DNA from: Chryseosolibacter histidinae
GTDB lineage: Bacteria; Bacteroidota; Bacteroidia; Cytophagales; Cyclobacteriaceae
Length of the DNA stretch: 64,000 nucleotides
Direction of reading: 5' to 3'
Assembly (NCBI RefSeq): GCF_018598225.1
Contig: NZ_JAHESF010000014.1
Span: 1 to 64,000 of the forward strand
How positions within the stretch are numbered: the first letter of the stretch is position 1; each line of letters opens with the position of its first letter. Both the position numbers and the translations under genes were made by a program. Positions 7,606-15,845 of this stretch are shown in pieces. Under the pieces are notes generated by a model, which was given only the letters and a program-made list of their open reading frames with translations, was not told the origin of the DNA and ran no database searches.

Positions 7606-8193
7606 ATGATAACCTACACAAGGAAGGAATTTATAGAATCATGTGGGCATCAATGGAATGATGCCTCGAGAGCAAAAATCTCAATGTGGGTCAAACGAGG
7701 AAATATTATCGAGCTGGACGGCAAGATTGATATTTCACATCCGCAAAACAAAGATTGGTTGTTGAAGAAACGGGCAGAAACCGAGACGCCGGAGCCTGCT
7801 CCCATGAACTCCGGTCGCCGCCCGGATCAGCTCAATGAGTTGGAGGTTGATTTTTGGCAATTTACAGATCAGGGTGTTTACCACGTTGAATCGGAAAAGT
7901 TACTCGCCGGCCTTATGAAACAAGTTCAGACGAGCTGTACGCCTATGCGGGCCATACCAGTAGACTTAGCCCACAACCTGAGCGCCGGTGCGGTTGTAGA
8001 AGTCATCAATGTGCTCTTAACGCGTGAGATAGCGTTAAGAGCGCAATACGGAATGGGAACCAGTCGCGCAGAGAAAAGTAAGCTCCTGAAGGAATTCACG
8101 GAGATAGCCAGGGAGCACATTGACGGCTGCCGACGTGAGATGGAGGAAACGATTGATGGAATACTTGAAGACCATGGCAACTCAGGGAATTGA
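7606..8193 (+). CDS. Hypothetical protein with N-terminal HTH-like region
   Basis: In this 195-aa product, residues 1-55 (TRKEFIESCGHQWNDASRAK, then ISMWVKRGNIIELDGKIDIS) look like a winged helix of the kind found in small phage DNA-binding proteins. The remainder is acidic and helical, with EITIAREHIDGCRREMEET-like heptads near the end. A small-terminase-type role is conceivable, but no large terminase subunit is present in the element. It opens a new transcription unit after the 17-bp phased repeats. Confidence 0.6.
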   Translation: MITYTRKEFIESCGHQWNDASRAKISMWVKRGNIIELDGKIDISHPQNKDWLLKKRAETETPEPAPMNSGRRPDQLNELEVDFWQFTDQGVYHVESEKLLAGLMKQVQTSCTPMRAIPVDLAHNLSAGAVVEVINVLLTREIALRAQYGMGTSRAEKSKLLKEFTEIAREHIDGCRREMEETIDGILEDHGNSGN

Positions 8194-8497
8194 GAACGCT
8201 GCAGAGATCGTAAGCCTGTGCGAAAAGTTTACGCCGGAGCAGCTCAAGCTGTATGCAAATCTTCTAAGGTCTGTTAGCCGGCTGACTGCAAACAGGAGCA
8301 AAGGAGGAAAATCCAAAGGTGATCAGGCATACCAAAGATTCAAAGTTTGGGCCGCTCAAAGCGGTTTTGATTTTGAAAATTACAAAACCACTGCACAGCT
8401 AAATCTTGCGACTATCATCACAACAAAGGGGTTCCCAATCTCTGAGAAGACCGCGGCCAAGTACCGGTTAAAATATCTCAGTGAAGAAAACAAGTAG
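8156..8497 (+). CDS. Hypothetical basic protein
   Basis: The frame is open from 8120, but the ATG at 8156 (113 aa, with ggagg 10 bp upstream) or 8174 gives less overlap with the preceding gene. The middle is Lys/Gly/Ser rich (NRSKGGKSKGDQAYQRFKVW) and the C-terminus resembles a helix-turn-helix (FPISEKTAAKYRLKYLSEEN). Function is unknown; DNA binding is plausible. A terminator directly overlaps its end. Confidence 0.5.
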   Translation: MEYLKTMATQGIENAAEIVSLCEKFTPEQLKLYANLLRSVSRLTANRSKGGKSKGDQAYQRFKVWAAQSGFDFENYKTTAQLNLATIITTKGFPISEKTAAKYRLKYLSEENK

Positions 8498-8520
8498 ATA
8501 TAGCAACATCTACTTGTTTT
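8487..8520 (+). terminator. Intrinsic terminator
   Basis: Arms aaaacaagtagat (8487-8499) and atctacttgtttt (8508-8520) form a perfect 13-bp stem with an 8-nt loop. The right arm ends in a T-run continuing with cctttcc. It closes the early (replication/regulation) part of the element and precedes the tail genes. Confidence 0.75.
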
Positions 8521-8584
8521 CCTTTCCATTACTTTTCTTCTCTTAGCCTCTCTTTCCAATCTTTGCTGTATCAATTCACTTGTG

Positions 8585-8785
8585 ATGGAACAGTTGAAAG
8601 AGATGGACACAGCACCCCTACCCAAAGTATACACGCCGGAAGAGGTGAGGACTATTTTCAATATCTCCGCGCCAACCTTTAGGGACTGGGTCCAGTCGGG
8701 CATATTCCAAAAAATTACAATCCCCGGAAAGCGTAGGGTTTTCATCACATCCCAATCTGTAGAGAAACTTATTTCCGGACGATGA
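8585..8785 (+). CDS. Small HTH (excisionase-like) protein 5
   Basis: The 66-aa product (ATG 8585; a GTG at 8582 is also in frame) has the core YTPEEVRTIFNISAPTFRDW followed by VQSGIFQKITIPGKRRVFIT. This is a compact HTH_17/excisionase domain with almost nothing else. Its stop overlaps the start of the baseplate gene (ATGA), so it may be a late-gene regulator or simply the leader gene of the tail operon. Confidence 0.65.
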   Translation: MEQLKEMDTAPLPKVYTPEEVRTIFNISAPTFRDWVQSGIFQKITIPGKRRVFITSQSVEKLISGR

Positions 8786-9960
8786 TTACAATTCCAACCG
8801 TCAAACAACTGTATGAAGACATCATAGCTGATCTCGAATCTGAGTATGGCGAAAGCATTCCTTCCTTTGGGAAAGTTTTTCTGCGCGGGCTGGCTGCAGT
8901 GCAAGCGATGAAGCTGAAACTTTACTATCTCAGCCATGCCAACCTTCAGAAAAATATCTTCGTCGATACAGCTGATCCGGAATCCGCCGGAGGCACTCTG
9001 GAGAGGTTTGGACGCATCAAGCTCGGACGAAACCCATTCCCAGCCCGTGCGGGCCAATACGAAATCCAAGTTACCGGAACACCCGGATCAGTGATCAACG
9101 CACTCACCACATTCAAGAGCGATGACACATCGAACAGTCCTGGAAAGCTGTACATCCTGGATAGTCCCTTTACTCTGGTGACCAATCCAGACACCTGCAA
9201 CGTTCGTGCATTGGAAGCCGGATTGGATAGCCAGTTGGATATCGGAGATACACTAACGGCTACTGCGCCCATCGCAGGAGTAAATAGAAGTGCCGAGGTG
9301 GTATCAGAAGTTGTGGAACCTTTTTCAGCGGAGACTACAGAAGATTATCGACAAGCTTCAATAGACGCTTATCAGCTTGAGCCCCAAGGTGGAGCGCCAT
9401 CCGATTTCAGATTGTGGGCAAAAGATGCGCAAGGTGTAAAACAAGCCTATCCTTACGCCAAGCCAGGTGTAACAGCCGAGATCAATCTTTACATTGAAGC
9501 CACAACAGCAGATTCAACAGACGGCAAAGGGACGCCATCTGCTGGATTACTGGCTGATGTGAAAGAGGTTGTAGAGTTTGACCCTGATACAACAAAATCT
9601 TTAGACGAGAGAGGCAGAAGGCCGATAGGAATTTTCCAAGTTCACTACTTACCAATTACTCCGTTAAATGTCGATATCAACGTTTCTGGATTCGTTGGAA
9701 TTACGCCATCTATTTTGGCTCAGATTGAAAATGCACTTGAGTTGGCCATTAGCAATATAAGGCCATTTATAGCAGGCGCAGATATTACCGAAAACAAGAA
9801 CGACATCCTTGCTATAAACAAGGTAATATCCATCATTCTTGAGGCAAGGCCTGGAAGCGTATTTGGTACAGTAGCATTAAACGTCGGCGGATCGCCAGCT
9901 AGTACATACCTTTTTACCGACGGGGAAATACCATTCTTAAATTCTGTAACCATTCCTTAA
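8782..9960 (+). CDS. Baseplate J-like tail protein (gp47 type)
   Basis: This 392-aa protein has the organisation of contractile-tail baseplate wedge proteins (phage Mu gp47, P2 gpJ). The N-terminal helix is TVKQLYEDIIADLESEYG. The conserved stretch ANLQKNIFVDTADPESAGGT, GRIKLGRNPFPA follows, then a beta-rich insertion. Further on come ETTEDYRQASIDAY and GGAPSDFRLWAKDAQGVKQA, and the C-terminus is rich in beta-alpha units. It builds the wedge that connects tail tube and fibres. It is followed 4 bp later by the propeller protein, the usual gp47-gp48 gene order. Confidence 0.85.
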   Translation: MITIPTVKQLYEDIIADLESEYGESIPSFGKVFLRGLAAVQAMKLKLYYLSHANLQKNIFVDTADPESAGGTLERFGRIKLGRNPFPARAGQYEIQVTGTPGSVINALTTFKSDDTSNSPGKLYILDSPFTLVTNPDTCNVRALEAGLDSQLDIGDTLTATAPIAGVNRSAEVVSEVVEPFSAETTEDYRQASIDAYQLEPQGGAPSDFRLWAKDAQGVKQAYPYAKPGVTAEINLYIEATTADSTDGKGTPSAGLLADVKEVVEFDPDTTKSLDERGRRPIGIFQVHYLPITPLNVDINVSGFVGITPSILAQIENALELAISNIRPFIAGADITENKNDILAINKVISIILEARPGSVFGTVALNVGGSPASTYLFTDGEIPFLNSVTIP

Positions 9961-9964
9961 GACG

Positions 9965-12900
9965 ATGGCATTAGAAGACACCATACTAAAGCTCACAAAG
10001 CAACTCTATCCAACGGGGAGGGCATTTAAAATGCCTGCTGTTAGCGTTTCAGGTGGCCGCTGGACTTCTCGTACTTCTGCCGCGGACAATAGCTGGAATT
10101 CAATTGCCTTTGGTAGTAATCTGTTCGTGGCTGTGTCATTAAATGGCACCGTAATGACGTCATCAGATGGCATAACTTGGACGCTCAGAACAGCCGCCGC
10201 TAGTAACTTGTGGCGCTCAGTGACCTACGGAAACGGCTTGTTCGTTGCCGTATCCTCGACAGGCGCAGGGAACCGAGTGATGACTTCGCCTGATGGGATT
10301 ACCTGGACATCAAGGTCGAGCGCGGCCGATAATGGCTGGAATTCAGTTAGCTATGGCAGCGGGCTATTTGTTGCCGTCTCTGACGGAGGAGCCAATCGCG
10401 TCATGACGTCGCCAGACGGGATCACGTGGACGAGTAGAAGTGCCTCCGCAGCGAATCAGTGGCAATCAGTCACATATGGTAATGGGACTTTCGTAGCGGT
10501 TGCTATATCCGGTACCGGCAATCGTGTAATGACCAGTCCAGACGGCATAACCTGGACCTCGAGAACAAGTGCTGCAGATAACTTCTGGCAATCGATAACG
10601 TATGGCAACAGTCTGTTCGTTGCTGTCTCTAATTCTGGAAGTAACAACCGTGTGATGACCTCGCCGGATGGCGTAACGTGGACGATAAGAACGAGCGCGT
10701 CTGGTAATGCCTGGCGGTCTGTTGCGTATGGATCCGGAAATTTCATAGCTGTGGCATCTTCAGGAACTGGTGACCGCGTGATGACCAGCGCAGATGGCAT
10801 CACCTGGACAAGCCGAACAAGTGCAGCGGATAATAGTTGGAATTCGGTGACCTTCGGAAAAGGGTTGTTTGTATCGGTGTCTTCAAGTGGCACAGGAAAT
10901 CGAGTAATGACCAATCAAGGTGCAGGTGGATTCTTGGAGCGCCTTCATAAAGGATTGGCACGGAGTGAAGCTCGCAGTTACAGAGATTCGGTTTCTATTT
11001 TAGATAGCATCCTTCCGGACAATGATAACTTCACAGCTGACGACGCTACGCAATGGGAACGTCGCCTTGGATTGATAACGAATGCATCAGTTTCGTTGTC
11101 GGATCGGAAGCTCGCTATTAAGCGGAAGATGCAACATCCCGGAAGTGTAAAGGCAAGACAACACTATTTGTATCTGCAGGGGCAACTTCAAGCTGCTGGT
11201 TTCAATGTAAATGTATTTGAGAATCGATTCCCAAGTGGGCTAGGTGGGTACACCACAGAGATATTTGGAGGTCTTATTAATATACCGGCTTGGACTTCAC
11301 GAACAAGCGCGGCGGATAACGAATGGCAATCTGTCGCTTTTGGGAATGGTATTTTCGTAGCGGTGGCTGCGACGGGCACGGGCAACCGTGTGATGACCAG
11401 TCCGGACGGGATCACGTGGACGAGTAGAACTGGCGCTGCAGATATTGCGTGGCGATCTGTCACTTATGCAAATAATATTTTTGTTGCAGTCGCCGCTTCA
11501 GGTACAGGGTTTCGCGCTATGACTTCGCCAGACGGAATAAATTGGACCAGCAGGGCCACCCCTGTTGATAACGAGTGGAGTTCAGTGACCTATGCAGCTG
11601 GACTATTTGTCGCTGTATCAGGGCCGTCAGGCACGGGCAACAGAGTGATGACAAGTCCGGATGGAATTAACTGGACCTCAAGAACCAGCGCAGCGGACAT
11701 ACAATGGAATTCAATTACCTATGGGAATGGTCTCTTTGTAGCTGTTGGTAATGCAGTGTCAGGATTTGGGCGCGTGATGACCTCACCGGACGGTATCACG
11801 TGGACATTAAGAAATGCAGCCTCTGCTATATCATGGACCAGCGTTTGCTTTGCAAAGCAGAAATTTATTGCAGTTGGAAACACTGGAACTGGAACCAGGA
11901 TGATGACTAGTCCGGACGGAATAACTTGGACGACTGTCGCAGGTATTGCAGATAAAGATTGGCGATCAATAGTTTTTGGTGCTGGTTGGTTTGTTGTTGT
12001 GAGCGCAGGCGCTGTCACAACAGATGCCGTTATGATTTCTCAAGATGGAATTAATTGGATAAGTCAGAATATCCCATTCGCAGTCACGTGGACGTCGGTC
12101 ACCTATGGCACTGGCCTGTTCGTGGCTGTCGCCGCATTCGGAACTGGAAATGGCGCAATGACATATACTTTAACCAATCAATACATATGCGCAAATCACA
12201 TTGATACACAAATAGATTCTTTGTTTCTGCTTTTAGACCAGGATAACCTAAAGACATCTTTTTTAATAGCTGATGAAATTAACAATGTTTTTAGTTGGAC
12301 TTTGAGAACGTCAGCTGCAGATAGCATATGGAACTCAGTTGCATATGGGAATTCAGTATTTGTCGCTGTTTCAGAGAACGGACCAGGAAATGATCATGTC
12401 ATGACTTCACCGAATGGCATAACCTGGACATTGCGAACAGCGGCAGGGAGTGATGAGTTATGGAGATCCGTGACGTTTGGTAACGGGATCTTTGTTGCGG
12501 TCGGTGGTAATTCTGCTATAATGACTTCTACCGATGGAATAACCTGGACCTCAAGAACAAGTCCAGTCAGTGGATCGTGGTATGCGGTCACTTATGGTAA
12601 TGGGTTGTTCGTCGTAGTTGAAGGAGCATCTGACGGAACGCGCGTTATTACTTCATCAGACGGAATAACGTGGACGCAGAGAACCGGGTCTGCTAATTTA
12701 GCCTGGAGATCCGTAACATATGGCGCAGGTCTCTTCGTAGCTGTAGCTCAAACAGGCACTGGCAACCGTGTCATGACTTCACCAGATGGCATCACCTGGA
12801 CAAGCCGAACAAGTGCAGCGGATAATAGTTGGCAATCGGTCACTTATGGCAATGGGCTTTTTGTCGCCGTAGCCGCATCAGGCACGGGAAACAGAGTAAT

Positions 12901-13282
12901 GACCAGCCCCGATGGAATAACTTGGACTTCTCGGACAAGCGCCGTTGACAACGCTTGGCGAAGTGTTACTTATGGCGCTGGTGTTTTTGTAGCTGTTGCA
13001 TCCACTGGAACAGGCAATAGAATAATGTTCTCTAATGACGGAATATCCTGGAGCATCACAACAAGCCCGGCCGACAACCAATGGTGGTCTGTATTGTACG
13101 CGAACAATATATTTGTTGCTGTTGCCAACTCAGGGGCTGGAGATCGGGTGATGACCTCAACATATGGCAGAAGTCCATCATTCGTCAATGTGGATGCAGA
13201 TAGAAAGGATGAATTCAGGCAGTTGATCTTGAAAACAAAACCAACACAGACGATTGGTTTCACATTTGTAAACTACATATGA
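9965..13282 (+). CDS. YmfQ/gp48-like tail-tip protein carrying three seven-repeat beta-propellers
   Basis: This 1105-aa protein has a tail-protein scaffold in pieces. Residues 1-32 (TILKLTKQLYPTGRAF), about 318-442 (FLERLHKGLARSEARSYRDS and ATQWERRLGL, the YmfQ/DUF2313 signature), 737-777 and 1069-1105. Between these pieces lie three blocks of 40-42-residue repeats, at about 33-317, 443-736 and 778-1068. Each block contains seven repeats on the pattern W-S-V-T-Y-G-x-G-L-F-V-A-V then MTSPDGITWT, an Asp-box-like turn. Seven blades per block imply three complete propellers inserted in surface loops. Family members without inserts are about 200 aa. The position after gp47 points to a receptor- or fibre-binding role. 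Confidence 0.85.
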   Translation: MALEDTILKLTKQLYPTGRAFKMPAVSVSGGRWTSRTSAADNSWNSIAFGSNLFVAVSLNGTVMTSSDGITWTLRTAAASNLWRSVTYGNGLFVAVSSTGAGNRVMTSPDGITWTSRSSAADNGWNSVSYGSGLFVAVSDGGANRVMTSPDGITWTSRSASAANQWQSVTYGNGTFVAVAISGTGNRVMTSPDGITWTSRTSAADNFWQSITYGNSLFVAVSNSGSNNRVMTSPDGVTWTIRTSASGNAWRSVAYGSGNFIAVASSGTGDRVMTSADGITWTSRTSAADNSWNSVTFGKGLFVSVSSSGTGNRVMTNQGAGGFLERLHKGLARSEARSYRDSVSILDSILPDNDNFTADDATQWERRLGLITNASVSLSDRKLAIKRKMQHPGSVKARQHYLYLQGQLQAAGFNVNVFENRFPSGLGGYTTEIFGGLINIPAWTSRTSAADNEWQSVAFGNGIFVAVAATGTGNRVMTSPDGITWTSRTGAADIAWRSVTYANNIFVAVAASGTGFRAMTSPDGINWTSRATPVDNEWSSVTYAAGLFVAVSGPSGTGNRVMTSPDGINWTSRTSAADIQWNSITYGNGLFVAVGNAVSGFGRVMTSPDGITWTLRNAASAISWTSVCFAKQKFIAVGNTGTGTRMMTSPDGITWTTVAGIADKDWRSIVFGAGWFVVVSAGAVTTDAVMISQDGINWISQNIPFAVTWTSVTYGTGLFVAVAAFGTGNGAMTYTLTNQYICANHIDTQIDSLFLLLDQDNLKTSFLIADEINNVFSWTLRTSAADSIWNSVAYGNSVFVAVSENGPGNDHVMTSPNGITWTLRTAAGSDELWRSVTFGNGIFVAVGGNSAIMTSTDGITWTSRTSPVSGSWYAVTYGNGLFVVVEGASDGTRVITSSDGITWTQRTGSANLAWRSVTYGAGLFVAVAQTGTGNRVMTSPDGITWTSRTSAADNSWQSVTYGNGLFVAVAASGTGNRVMTSPDGITWTSRTSAVDNAWRSVTYGAGVFVAVASTGTGNRIMFSNDGISWSITTSPADNQWWSVLYANNIFVAVANSGAGDRVMTSTYGRSPSFVNVDADRKDEFRQLILKTKPTQTIGFTFVNYI

Positions 13283-13326
13283 AAGACTTATTCGGGTTTG
13301 ATTTTAATACATAAACTAAAGAATCT

Positions 13327-13575
13327 ATGCTAACAGTATCTATTGGTTATTCTGATACTCAGAAGTATTTCAGTAAAACGCACAGCAATGTCCTGCCTGC
13401 TGGCTTTGAAATCATGGCGGATGAGGACCTGGAAAAGATCACAGATCCGGTATTGAAAATGTCATTGAAGGCGAGGAACGACATCAACAAAGCGGTGACC
13501 GCATCCATCACGCAGCGAACTGCAGCCTTTGAAGCTGAAGTAAGAGAGCTTCTCGGTCTTGATAAAACAGTTTAG
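13327..13575 (+). CDS. Small protein following the tail-tip gene
   Basis: The 82-aa product is unrecognised. It has a short beta-type start (MLTVSIGYSDTQKYF) followed by a long helical segment (DPVLKMSLKARNDINKAVTA). Its place 44 bp after the propeller gene, in the same direction, suggests a tail-associated or chaperone role, but that is positional inference only. Confidence 0.55.
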   Translation: MLTVSIGYSDTQKYFSKTHSNVLPAGFEIMADEDLEKITDPVLKMSLKARNDINKAVTASITQRTAAFEAEVRELLGLDKTV

Positions 13576-13588
13576 GAGGTAAAGCCTG

Positions 13589-13798
13589 TTACATACAGCC
13601 GAACCGGGCTTTATTTTCGTTCATTACTTCTATCGCCGCTACCAGGATCTGGGCATTAAAGGCTTTCTTGTTCAGCACTTTATTTACCCACGCGCGAGAC
13701 TTTCTTGATTTAGAGGCCACCTTGTCCTGATCACCGTCGAACAGCCAGGACTTTACTTCGTCTATCCTTGCTTCTAGTTGTGGAGGGAGTGATTTCAT
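13589..13798 (-). CDS. Small HTH-like orphan protein
   Basis: The 69-aa product contains DKVASKSRKSRAWVNKVLNK, which resembles the helix-turn-helix of XRE-like repressors, then FNAQILVAAIEVMNENKARF. It converges on the tail operon, with only 13 bp between the stops. It may be a short regulator; no family is recognised with confidence. Confidence 0.5.
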   Translation of the reverse strand: MKSLPPQLEARIDEVKSWLFDGDQDKVASKSRKSRAWVNKVLNKKAFNAQILVAAIEVMNENKARFGCM

Positions 13799-13825
13799 AA
13801 AAGTTGGATTTTCAGGAAGATAAAA

Positions 13826-13851
13826 AAAGCCCCGTGTTATCGGGGCTTTTG
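13826..13851. terminator. Intrinsic terminator
   Basis: Arms aaaagccccg (13826-13835) and cggggctttt (13842-13851) form a perfect 10-bp stem with T-rich flanks on both strands, so it can work in both directions. On the minus strand it ends the 13862-14702 gene pair. Confidence 0.8.
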
Positions 13852-13861
13852 GTTGCCCTTC

Positions 13862-14083
13862 TTAAAGGCAACCGCGAGAAATTATTGAATAAAAAATATC
13901 ACCATTGAGCAGTTCTATTTCTCGTTTATTAGCTTCCGATTGTGGCAGCGTTGATCTAATAAGTTCAAAAATTTCCCAGTTCACTTCCTGATTCACTTTC
14001 AGGTAGTCACGCAAGCGCTCCGGCTTAATGCCGTTTATTTTAAGTATGTCTATTAATCGCGTGTGTTCCACAGGAATGAGCAC
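13862..14083 (-). CDS. Small orphan protein
   Basis: The 73-aa product (HTRLIDILKINGIKPERLRD, then VNQEVNWEIFELIRSTLP) is helical and has the feel of a small HTH protein. No family is recognised. It is separated by 1 bp from the upstream 14085-14702 gene and ends at a terminator, so the two form an operon. Confidence 0.55.
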   Translation of the reverse strand: MLIPVEHTRLIDILKINGIKPERLRDYLKVNQEVNWEIFELIRSTLPQSEANKREIELLNGDIFYSIISRGCL

Positions 14084-14084
14084 T

Positions 14085-14702
14085 TTATTTTGCTTTGGAT
14101 TTCTTTCGACTGACCGAATCCCATATTCTCACTCGCTCTTCTAATATCCAGACAAATAGATCTGCCTGCTTTATTGGTGGTGTGTAGGTTGGTAGGTTAT
14201 TAAGATGCAATTCCATCCTGCTCAACTCTAAAGCGTTCCTAAGTAGTTTTACCACAGATCTGTACTCCTGAAAATGCTTCGATTCCACTTGGCTATCTAG
14301 TGCGATCATCTGGATGAAGCACAATTGGAGTATATCTCTAGCTTCTTTTGCACCATCGCCCTTCACATCCTCGGCATTCAGGCGACATCCATTAACTTTT
14401 GTTCCTTTGCCCATCAAAAAAGCACCGATCATTGAGGGGACTTGAGTAAGGTTCATTCTGTCAACTCTGGCCAAGGCTCTATCTATGTCACTCCTCATAC
14501 TGCCACTAGGCCATTTATTAATACCCCCGTCTATTTTTTCAAGAATGAAAAACGTGTCTTTTTCGCGTTTTCTGACTGTGTATAAAAATTTGGAAAGGGT
14601 GTGCCCCACGAAATGGAATTGCTCCAAAATCTGTATAATCGTTTTTTCAGCAAGCTCGAGTTTCTCCCTTCCTGATAAATCCTGGCTTTGTTTCTTTTTC
14701 AT
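14085..14702 (-). CDS. Hypothetical protein
   Basis: The 205-aa product is basic at both ends (MKKKQSQDLSGREKLELAEK and SVSRKKSKAK) with a helical middle. There are no signal peptide, transmembrane segment or catalytic motifs that I recognise. Together with the following small gene it forms a leftward unit divergent from the XRE-PIN cassette. Confidence 0.6.
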   Translation of the reverse strand: MKKKQSQDLSGREKLELAEKTIIQILEQFHFVGHTLSKFLYTVRKREKDTFFILEKIDGGINKWPSGSMRSDIDRALARVDRMNLTQVPSMIGAFLMGKGTKVNGCRLNAEDVKGDGAKEARDILQLCFIQMIALDSQVESKHFQEYRSVVKLLRNALELSRMELHLNNLPTYTPPIKQADLFVWILEERVRIWDSVSRKKSKAK

Positions 14703-14736
14703 AACTTTGTTGTGGTTAGTGTGTTGAACATTGACT

Positions 14737-14775
14737 AAGGGGCCGCCAAAGTTTTCCAGACACGAGCGGCCCCTT
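14737..14775. terminator. Inverted repeat / terminator-like hairpin
   Basis: Arms aaggggccgc (14737-14746) and gcggcccctt (14766-14775) are perfect complements, 19 nt apart. It lies in the promoter region between two divergent units, upstream of the leftward genes and before the AT-rich operators. A regulatory hairpin is as likely as a terminator. Confidence 0.5.
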
Positions 14776-14787
14776 TCTTGTGAGCAA

Positions 14788-14852
14788 ATATAGTATATAC
14801 TTAGTATATATCTAAAATATACTATATTTTATTATTAGTTTATATAGTATAT
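14788..14852. promoter_or_regulatory. Operator cluster ATATAGTATAT upstream of the XRE gene
   Basis: The 11-mer atatagtatat occurs at 14788-14798 and 14842-14852, with an exact inverted copy at 14817-14827 and a partial copy near 14803-14810. The last copy ends 7 bp before the ATG at 14860. An AT-rich array directly in front of a small XRE repressor gene is the classic layout of autoregulation. Confidence 0.55.
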
Positions 14853-14859
14853 TTGATGT

Positions 14860-15054
14860 ATGGATCAATTGAATAGGATACAGGAAGTAATAAACAAGAA
14901 AGGGATAACAGCTTATCGGCTGCACAAGGACACAGGGATTACTTATGCGCTGATTAGTGCTTATATTAAGAATTTGAGACAGCCAACGTTAGAAACCCTC
15001 AAAAGAATATCTGAAAGTCTTGGAGTAAAGGGCAGGGATTTGATTAACTTTTAG
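14860..15054 (+). CDS. XRE/Cro-CI family repressor
   Basis: The 64-aa product is a bare HTH_3 domain: IQEVINKKGITAYRLHKDTG, TYALISAYIKNLRQPTLETL, then KRISESLGVKGRDLINF. All five helices of the lambda-repressor fold are present and there is no effector domain. It probably binds the ATATAGTATAT sites directly upstream and controls the cassette that starts 3 bp after its stop. Confidence 0.85.
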   Translation: MDQLNRIQEVINKKGITAYRLHKDTGITYALISAYIKNLRQPTLETLKRISESLGVKGRDLINF

Positions 15055-15056
15055 AG

Positions 15057-15833
15057 ATGGAACTTAAAATAGATATACCGAGTATTATAGAGTTCAAACT
15101 TGAAGGTGGGCCTAATATTAAGCCTGAAGCATTTAAGGCCAGGGAAATCGCTACTATTATTTTAAGCCTAGAAGAATCTTTAAAGGCAATTGCTATTAAA
15201 GAAAACCCCGAATTAGACCCTGAGCAGCTTTTCATAAGTCTAGTTCATGTAAAAAGGGAGAGCAATGGGTTAGGTTTTTTTCCTAGTGTTAAACAACTTG
15301 GGGGAGCATTCTTAATACTCGCAAGTTGTGTTCAGGATCAATCATATGAACGACTTCCTTTGAGGGCAATCGAAGGGTTAAAAGATCTCCAAAAAATTAT
15401 CATACAAAAACCTAATTGTGTTGGCTCATTTGTATCTGGTCAGGAGCGAATATCACAAATAAAGCCGTCGACAAAAATTGAAGTTCCTGACTATGGGCAT
15501 GTCACTGGCGAGACAGTTCTTTACGGAGTGATTCAGCGTGTTGGAGGTGTTGTCCCGAAAATATTCCTAAGACAACATAATGGTGAATCTTTAAGTATTG
15601 ATGTAACTGAAGAAATAGCCAGAAAAGTAGGCTCGAGACTTTATACTGCTGTTGGATTGACAGGACTAGCTACATGGTCGCCGAATGATAATAAAATACT
15701 ATCGTTTAAGGTAAGCGGAATACTCGATTATGAGGAGGTGCCAAACATTCAGGCATTTTCCGAGTTAAGAAATAGAGTTGGGAAATATTGGGATGAAATA
15801 GAAAATATTGAACAGATGTTATCCTTAGAATAA
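15057..15833 (+). CDS. Uncharacterised protein paired with a PIN-domain protein
   Basis: This 258-aa soluble protein has a helical N-terminal half. A beta-rich C-terminal module (GETVLYGVIQRVGGVVPKIF, then SLSIDVTEEIARKVGSRLYT and VGLTGLATWS) reads like an OB- or SH3-like barrel. I do not recognise the family. It starts 2 bp after the XRE stop and ends 12 bp before the PIN gene, so the three genes form one unit. It could be the antitoxin, a sensor, or a substrate-recruiting partner of the nuclease. Confidence 0.65.
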   Translation: MELKIDIPSIIEFKLEGGPNIKPEAFKAREIATIILSLEESLKAIAIKENPELDPEQLFISLVHVKRESNGLGFFPSVKQLGGAFLILASCVQDQSYERLPLRAIEGLKDLQKIIIQKPNCVGSFVSGQERISQIKPSTKIEVPDYGHVTGETVLYGVIQRVGGVVPKIFLRQHNGESLSIDVTEEIARKVGSRLYTAVGLTGLATWSPNDNKILSFKVSGILDYEEVPNIQAFSELRNRVGKYWDEIENIEQMLSLE

Positions 15834-15845
15834 ACCCACCAACTG

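Noticed and set aside
9965-13282. Tandem repeats as a CRISPR array or DGR variable region
   Set aside because: Repeats are in-frame protein repeats of about 123 bp with no unique spacers. No reverse transcriptase or template repeat is present in the window.
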